Shown piece by piece: positions 56,834 through 64,000 of a stretch of 64,000 nt of DNA. Source of the stretch: Onchidella celtica (taxonomy: Eukaryota > Mollusca > Gastropoda > Systellommatophora > Onchidiidae); the NCBI GenBank assembly GCA_963931925.1, contig OZ007575.1, positions 47,112,221-47,176,220 of the forward strand, read 5' to 3'. Position numbers and translations under genes: made by a program. Under the pieces are notes generated by a model. It searched no databases and was not told where the DNA came from. It saw only the letters and a program-made list of their open reading frames with translations. Within the stretch, counting starts at the first letter, position 1. The number at the start of each line of letters is the position of its first letter.

Positions 56834-59800
56834 ATAATAATAATAATAATGGATGGCATTTATATAGCGCATATCCATTACAAAAATGCTCTATGCGCTT
56901 TACAGAAACATGTCAAAAAATACATGGGTAAACTCACACACACAACCCACATTGATACACACATAATAATAATAATAATAGATAGCTTTTACATAGACTA
57001 GAAACTCTCATACAAATGACATTTTAACATCCTTTTAAACTGTGACAATACTTGCGAACTGCGGACATCTAAAGGAATCTCATTCCACACCCTGGGCCCA
57101 ACATGGCTGAAAGCCCTTTCACCAAAACTTTTTAGGTTCACTACGGGTACTTTTAGTCTAAGGTTGTCAGAAGATGATCTTAATGCTCTTGCAGGGCGAT
57201 GCAGTTCTATAAGTTCTGAAATATACTCTGGCGACATGTTGTTGACACATTTATAACAAAATAAAGCCAATTTATATTTTATTCGCTGCTCAATAGGTAG
57301 CCAGTGGAGCTCCTTGAATATTGGTGTTATGTGATCTATCCTTTTTCTTCTTGTTATTAGTCTTGCAGCATTATTTTGTATTAACTGAAGCTTATTGATT
57401 TTACTTTTTGGAAGACCACTTAGCAGTATGTTACAATAGTCCAGCCTAGAGAGAAACAGCGATGTTACAAGCTGTTTTGTTACTTCAGTAGTTAGGCAGT
57501 GCCGTATACTGCTGATTTTCCGTAACTGGAAATTAAGATTCTTACACAGCTGACTAATAAATGGTGACATTGACATCTCTGCATCTAAGATTGTGCCCAG
57601 ATCTTTTACTTTACTTGTCATTTTAATAAGATGGCCATTTACATTGAGATCTGGTGGATTGATTTTTTGTTTTGGATTCGTTATGAGCATAACTTCTGTT
57701 TTCTCATCATTTAGTTTTAGCTTATTATCATCCATCCATTTCTTAACTTCTTGTATGCAATGCTCCATTGTTTTTATCGTATCATCTAGGTTTTCAAGAT
57801 CACATGCTTTATATATTTGGCTATCATCAGCATATTGGTGGTATTTAAGATCATATTTTCTGAAAATATCAGCAAGAGGTTGGGTGTATAATGTGAAAAG
57901 AATTGGGCCCAAAACAGAACCTTGAGGTACCCCAAAATTGAGTGTTTGGACATTAGAACAACTATCATTGACTCTCACACATTGTTTTCTATTTGAAAGA
58001 TAGGACTGAAACCATGACAGTGCATTTCCTGCAATACCAAAGGTCTTTTCCAGACGACGTAATAAAATGTTATGATCTAAAGTATCAAAGGCAGCAGACA
58101 AGTCCAGAAGTACAAGAATACATAGTCTTTTGTGATCGAGCTCTAGAAGAATATCATTCACTACTCTGAGGATAGCAGTCTCAGTACTGTGGCCCTTTTT
58201 GTATGCCGACTGGAATATCTCATTCAAATTATTTATTTCAATGTGCTCCATGAATTGCCTCAACGCTGATTTTTCAAGGATCTTGGACATAATTGGTAAG
58301 TTTGACACAGGCCTATAATTTTTCACATTATTTACGTCGAGCCCAGCTTTTTTAGTCAAAGGTTTTACAATTGCCTGTTTGAAAGAATCTGGTACAACAC
58401 CAGTTCTCAGAGAAACATTGATTACATGAGTAATGGATGGCAATAACTCATCAAGATATAATTTCACAAATGTCATCGGAAGTGGGTCTAATTCACATGA
58501 TTTGGATGGTGAGTTTTTGATAAGATCTTTAATCTCAGTCTCAGCCAACATCTGGAAATCAGTCAATTTCCTGCCTTCAAAAACACATAGTTCAGGTAAT
58601 AAATTGGCAACATTGTTAAAATTAGATCTGATACGTTCAATTTTTTCATAAAAATACAATGAAAACATTTCACATAAGTCTTTATGGTCACCCTGTGGAA
58701 AAACCGAACTTGTTTCTTTCCCCAAAAGTTTGTCAGAGAGCAGAAAAAGATCTCTACACGTTTTAACACTGCTAAATTTTTGGATAAAATAACCCCGTTT
58801 GAGTTTCGGAATCAATTTTACAACATTGTTTTTACTTTCTTTGAAAATGTCACTGTGAACTTGCAATTCCGATTTCCTCCATCGCCGTCCATCTTGGCGT
58901 CTTTTACGTTTTAATTCTTTAATTTCAAGGGCGAACCATGGTGACCATGGTCGATGTGATACTGTCCTTGGTGTTACCGGAGCATGTTGGTCTAATGTTG
59001 TTTTTAGAGCAACATTGAAGTTTTCCATTGTCATGTTGTTTGCTGCCTGATTCAAGTTTTTTTTTAGATCATGTCTGAAATCCGTCTCGTTGATGTTCTT
59101 TAAGTTCCTGGATTCAAACGTTTTCTTTATCGTCAGAGGTTTAGGAAAATTAGTGTCAATAGTTATCAAGAAATGATCTGAAATAGCTTTATCAAGAATG
59201 TTGACACTTAAAATGTTCATTTGTGATAATGGTGCAATGACATAGTCCAAAATATGGTTGGATTTATGTGTAGCTTGATTTACATGTTGAATAACATCAT
59301 GCTCTTCTAACAGTTCTTTAAAACGAAGAACATCTAGAGATGTAGTTGAATCGAAATGTAAATTGAAATCTCCCGTTATAATGAATTTTTTTGTTTTCGA
59401 TCTAAGATGGTATAGGAGTTGTTGCATCTCGGCCAGAAATGGTGAGATGGTACATGTATTTTTCTTAGATGGCGGAGGTCTGTAAATGCAAACAACATAA
59501 AACAATACGTTTTGCATTGGTGACAATGTAAGAAAAGCTGCCTCAAAACTTTCAAATTTTGTTTCGAGTGATGGTAGATTTCTGAATGCATTTGCAGATT
59601 TGATGTCTTGCCGATATATAAAAGCAATGCCTCCTCCCCTTCGACCCTCTCTTGGGAATGATTTACATGTAAAACCAGGTGGTGACAGTTCAGCAAGTAT
59701 ATGGTCATCTCCTGTCTCCTGCAACCATGATTCAGTTATACAAAGTATGTCCATGTTCATATCTTCCACTAGGCTACACACTTCTTCACGTTTATTTCGA

Positions 59801-59904
59801 CAGGACTGTGCATTCAGGCAAGAAATTCTAAGATTGGTGACATATTCTTGGATCATGTTAGAGCAGTCTATGTATATCAAGTTGTTATTGTTGATGACAG
59901 GCAA
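56834..59904 (-). mobile_element. CR1/L2-like LINE with intact ORF2 (endonuclease and reverse transcriptase)
   Basis: An open frame without stops from 59904 to 56998 (968 codons; it opens at a TTG, and the first in-frame ATG is at 59856). The endonuclease shows LRISCLNAQSC, ILCITESWLQ, RRGGGIAFIY, FIITGDFNLHF and ISDHFLITID. The RT shows LLDLSAAFDTLDHNIL, FGVPQGSVLGPILFTLY and the catalytic HQYADDSQIY. The C-terminal block GPRVWNEIPLDVR follows. The 3' UTR ends in a hairpin tail (56876-56899) and (TTA)n at 56834-56850. ORF1 was not recognised. The clade call (CR1/L2 group of the Jockey superfamily) rests on motif style. A near-identical truncated copy at 14380-15441 shows recent activity of the family. 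Confidence 0.9.
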
Positions 59905-61528
59905 TGGTGATTTTTTACAGTTTACAGGTCTATTTTTATTTTCTTTTTGTTTTCCTCCTTGTATTTTGGTTGAAAGGGTAGCGGGCAGGTTAGGGATTCG
60001 ATATGATTTAGAGTTGAGGAAGGGACAGGATTAGGGAAAGGTACGTATACGTACGGGCCCCCAGCGCAAAACGCTTTGAGTGCGTACGTACTTACAACAA
60101 CAGCCTTCTCAAAAGGAACTCTAGACAAAAAAATCACCTATCCACCGCTCTTTGAAGTCCATCACAACTCCAACCCTTTCCTCTCTCAAACCGGATCGAG
60201 AGCCGAGGCCCGATTTTCTTCACTGATCTAAAGCTTTGGATCATTGTTTGGATATCTAGATAATTATTTTGAAGTGGATGATCCAAAAATCCGAATAGCC
60301 CAAAAAGTGAGTCGCTGCCCAACGCTAGCGACAGCGTCTCGAAGGCCATCACTGGTAAGAACATACACGACTTGAAGGTTATAAAGTCGCTACTGAGAGT
60401 TAACAGACGGTGTAGTGCAATAACATTGTGCAGTTTTTATACATACATTTTTAAAATGTAAAATTATGCATGAGGTAGAACCAAAATTATCATAAGTGTA
60501 TATAATGTACCAATCATTTCACCCCAAGTATATCACATCTACCCATGTATTTTATACTTCTCTTTCTGATAATGAATACTGAATTGAAATTTTAAAATTT
60601 GTTTTCTGCCCTGAAGTTAGGACTTAAACTGGAGGTATTATTACCTTGATATAATTTCTTTCCACCGTGGCTTTTTACTGCCAAATGGTAATTTCCATCT
60701 GTTAGAAAGTAGCTGTAGAACTACACTTCGGGAGGAGCAATTGCGTAAGGCAGGGTAATACCACACCTACATAACACTGTTCACAGTTTGGATACGTTGG
60801 TGTAATCTCTTTTTATCGTGGCTTTTAATTGCTGACTGTATATTCCCCTTCGGTTAGAATAATCACAAGGAATAATAGCATGCTGCAGCGTAATCCTTCA
60901 CCTGCGGACAAATGTGTTTTCGTAATGAAAAGAGGGTTTGCCTTTACATTAAAATTTCATGGCCATTGTAATTGGTTGGGCAGCGGTTTGTCAGAACCCA
61001 TTAAATTGCAAATAGATCAGAATCTGGGAATGTCCTCTAAACAGCCATACTCTTTACTTATTGATGGATTCTCAATTTGAAGTCAAATTTGCAGTTACCA
61101 AGAGCCAGAAATGTCATCAGTGTTCAGAACTGGAATGGTGGGTATGGCAGTCTTTGGAGGTTAGAGTGCTTGTTGTAGCAATGTTAAGACAGGGGAGGGG
61201 GTTAATGGAATAATAAATAGGAGCAATGGGCGTTCGTTTTGAGGAATAATCATCTTATTTGAACAGGGCGTCAAGTTAGTATATAGACACATTACCAAAA
61301 AAAAAAAAAAAGACACGTTGCATCAATACATTTGTACCTACACAATCCATAGCAACCAAACTGATTACTTTACATTAAGGGTCGATTGCCCAGTGTTGTA
61401 TTTCAGAATGGATTCTAATCTATCATGGCCGGATTACTTTTTAAAAAATGGCGAAAACATTTGTCAATATCATTAAAATTTCAAGTGTTTGCCAGAACGA
61501 AGCCTCATCCTGTTTTTCAGGTGACTTA
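59905..61528. other. LINE 5' flank and intergenic DNA, no gene recognised
   Basis: 59922-60137 could be a remnant of LINE ORF1 or 5' UTR (Lys-rich end just before ORF2) but shows no motif. Two related segments with GTGGCTTTT (about 60668 and 60820) look like a diverged duplication. A poly(A) run lies at 61298-61311. Confidence 0.45.
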
Positions 61529-62724
61529 TGTCACGAGTGGAGTGAGCGATAGTTAATAATTACGGGGGGGGGGGAAAGGAGGAGAGTAAAATTAACGCAC
61601 GTAGACAGGTAAGTTAAAGCGTGCATGTTGTGAGTGGTGGGGGGTCTGAATGAGGCGAAAGCGCTGTATTACTATCACTGCAAGTTAGAAGGTCCTACTG
61701 AACGGACGCTAGTAAGAGCCCAGCGGGCGAACATAAGGGGAGCAGTCGGAAGACGGATGAGAGTGTTTTTTCCAGTGATGACTGGTAGGTAGAACGTTGA
61801 TTGATAATTATGATTGATGTATTATATTATATTCGTCTATTACCATGATGTAAATAAGTATATGTGAGGAATGTGGAAGTCCTTGATATTGGATATAGCA
61901 ATGTGCGCCATGAGCGATAGATGAAAGTGAGTTCATGGATTTGTAGCACGAGTGAGTATTGTGTACTCCGATGGAGGTGTGTTACCGTAAGATGTTTGGT
62001 GAGTGAAAGGTGAACTATTGTGTGTACGCTTCATGGGCTGTAAGGAGAGGTGGAGTGAATAGAAATGGTAGGGTATTATACCAATGTAATGTTATTCTTG
62101 TAGGTGTCGGGGACGGGCCAAAGAGCCACCTCGGTGAGCACAGGGGATAGGCCAGCATAGGGCCGGAGGCCACACATAGGCCAAGAGTGAGGCTGTCGGT
62201 GCAGGACAGTAGAGGCACATAAAGTCGTGGCAGTCAGGCCACGGACAGGGACGTAGATATGAGCGTGAATGTGATAATGTACTATTGCCATGTTGATGGG
62301 CTATTGAAATGATAATGTGCTATTGCCATGTTGATGGGCTATTGAAATGATAATGTGCTATTGCCCTGCTGAGGTGCTAGTGGAATGCTAAGGTGTATGA
62401 CAATAGGAAGGTGATATTGAGAGACTGCGGTGCCAGTGAATTATTAATGTGCTATTAAGACCCTGAGGGGAGAGGCGGAGGCCGAAGTGTCTTTAGGAAG
62501 TAACTACCGGGTTGTGGATCCGAGGAAGAGTGCATGTGGGAATAAGGCCGTTGTACGGCAGTTAAATTCAATAATATAATGTATGTAATTGCGCTATTAT
62601 CTGTATAATTATGTTTAATAAATGTGTGAGTCTGATGGGTTGTTCTGTTAAGTGTTAAGCTTGTTCGTTCGTGATTGTTGTCCTGTCATAACTTATTACA
62701 TCTCCCAGTCTGGGATTTGTGACA
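61529..62724 (+). repeat. 5' LTR of element C
   Basis: 1196 bp with TGTCAC...GTGACA termini. The internal CTATTGCCATGTTGATGGG module is present in three imperfect tandem units (about 62270-62370), against two in A and B. Confidence 0.92.
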
Positions 62725-62725
62725 C

Positions 62726-62739
62726 TGGGGGCTCGTCCT
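62726..62739 (+). promoter_or_regulatory. Primer binding site of element C (single copy)
   Basis: TGGGGGCTCGTCCTG follows the LTR after one base and leads straight into the leader, without the duplication seen in A and B. Its first 13 bases are complementary to the tRNA-Pro 3' end. Confidence 0.85.
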
Positions 62740-63650
62740 GTTTACCTGTGGTCATTTTGACATTGTGTATTCGTTATATCTTGTTATTTTTCTGTTGTGG
62801 TAGGAATTCGTGCTGTTGTCCTTGTTCGTGGGATGAATGGGAATTTCATGATGATATGATTTATGTATATTTATGAATATGTATTGATGTATGTATTTTT
62901 ATGAATAGGTATTAATGTGTACTTAAATTTCTGCAGAGAGTGTGTGTGCCAGCCTGAGGAGACAAGCAGCCAGAGCTCCGGCATACGTCAAGTTAAATAA
63001 AACGCTGAGTGAAAGTGAAGTAAAAGTCAAAATTTTTGTGCCCTGGATTGTGGGCTGTTCCTTTAATCTGTCTTTTTCTCTGTTTTTGCTGTTTTCGTTT
63101 GCTGTGTTGAACCTAGTTTATCCTTTAAAAAAAAAGGTGTGATAAACTTGGAACTTCGTTCATCACAGTGAACAGTTCTATAGGGACCTGTAATTTTGTT
63201 TAGTTGTAGCGTCGATATCTTCTCTGTTCTGCAGGAAGACGTATTCTCTTGTCCCTCGTTCTTCCCTATCTGTAGATACGTTCTTTTTTTTCAGACTCTG
63301 TTCTTGTTCGCACCTTGTAGTGTAATCGGCGTAGTTAGGTTGCATTTTTTTTCCATTATATTTTCTTTTTTAGGTCTTTGTTCTAGTCTGGTTCGTTGTC
63401 CTTGACGTACTTGTGGTCCTTCTACTGAATTTCCTTATTCTTGTCTTTTCTACTCTTTTTTATTATTAATAGTGCTATACATTTAATGAATATAGAATTA
63501 GTTAGGAAGTAGGTAAATTTCTGAATTGTATTTGAGACAATTGGGTATTGTTATATCTGGTGTGATCTCAGGTCTCTGGTCGTGTCGTTAGTGATCATAC
63601 CGACAGGTTAGCCGTTTTCATAATATATACCGTAACCATAAATCTGTGAA
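62740..63650 (+). other. Untranslated leader of element C
   Basis: About 0.9 kb homologous to the leader of A (GACATTGTGTATTCGTTATAT near 62759 and the CGTCGATATCTTCTC block near 63209). Confidence 0.7.
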
Positions 63651-64000
63651 ATGGCGGAACTCCAACAACTAATGAAGTTGGGTAAGGAAATTGGCCTGGA
63701 GGGAGAGGAGCTACGCGGCTGGATTAAAGAGCAGCAGGCAGAGTTGCGCGATGAGCGTGCTAAGGATAGAGAGCGAGAGGAGCAGGAGAGGGAGTTAAAG
63801 TTAAAGGAGATAGAAGCTCAAGAGCGGGAGACAGACGCGCGAGTAAGAATCGCGGAATTAGAACTCAAGAAGAATACGCCAACGGAAACAGTTGAGCGGC
63901 AGGTACACAATAAAGGTGGCGTTAGGATTAAGCTCCCTACGTTCGACGACCGGAAGGACGACATAGACGCCTTCCTTTACAGGTTCGAACTGAACGCACA
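63651..64000 (+). CDS. Gag-Pol polyprotein of element C, N-terminal part only
   Basis: Starts MAELQQLMKLGKEIGLEG like A and B and stays open to the window end (about 116 codons). The charged coiled-coil region is shorter than in A and B, with one ELKLKEIEAQ unit, before the conserved GGVRIKLPTFDDRKDD and AFLYRFELN gag segments. Confidence 0.92.
   Translation, partial: MAELQQLMKLGKEIGLEGEELRGWIKEQQAELRDERAKDREREEQERELKLKEIEAQERETDARVRIAELELKKNTPTETVERQVHNKGGVRIKLPTFDDRKDDIDAFLYRFELNA

Larger units (their letters stand above)
61529..64000 (+). mobile_element. Gmr1-type Ty3/gypsy element C, cut by the window end
   Basis: A third copy of the gypsy family in the same orientation as A: LTR, primer binding site, leader and start of gag. 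Its LTR differs from those of A and B at many positions and by indels, so it is an older insertion or another subfamily. The 3' half lies beyond the window. Confidence 0.9.

Overview
The window is eukaryotic, AT-rich, intron-containing and repeat-dense. No bacterial-style operons, rRNA genes or CRISPR arrays are present. Two divergent Cys-loop (nicotinic-receptor-like) genes lie in tandem, and the mobile elements are CR1/L2-like and RTE-like LINEs, tRNA-derived SINEs and Gmr1-type Ty3/gypsy elements. This suggests a lophotrochozoan animal, most likely a mollusc; that assignment is inference from content, not from a marker gene.

Host genes: two complete Cys-loop ligand-gated channel genes, both on the minus strand. 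Gene 1 runs from the ATG at 10649 to the stop at 3650. Gene 2 runs from the ATG at 45277 to the stop at 36273. Each has seven coding exons. Four matching exons have the same length (131, 118, 130 and 173 bp) and all intron phases agree, so they are paralogues from local duplication. Both keep the Cys-loop, the M1-M4 segments, the cation-type GEK motif before M2 and Leu-9' of M2. Both lack the vicinal-cysteine loop and the loop-B tryptophan of acetylcholine-binding subunits.

Between the genes (10650-36272) lies a nest of mobile DNA. A full-length plus-strand gypsy element A (16416-33247, TSD TACAT) carries inside its reverse-transcriptase domain a complete minus-strand sister, element B (22493-30919, TSD ATACG). 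Both encode gag, protease, integrase, RT and RNase H in that order, with integrase before RT, which is the unusual Gmr1-type order. A third, older copy C begins at 61529 and runs off the window end.

Other regions: 1-530 and 11936-12310 hold RTE LINE remnants. 1586-2780 and 11700-11935 hold L2-like LINE tails. 14380-15441 is a 5'-truncated copy of the nearly intact CR1/L2-like LINE at 56834-59904. RTE LINEs lie at 47115-49227 (minus) and 51762-54926 (plus, with two in-frame stops). Introns of the receptor genes carry two solo LTRs of a separate family with perfect 5-bp TSDs (5162-6563 and 38255-39501), an internally deleted mariner/Tc1-type element (39984-40850), a SINE and a foldback element. 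Microsatellites include a 288-bp GATA array, a CT array and a 256-bp CA array.

The receptor proteins would act in the plasma membrane as pentamer subunits. All other coding sequence is transposon-derived.
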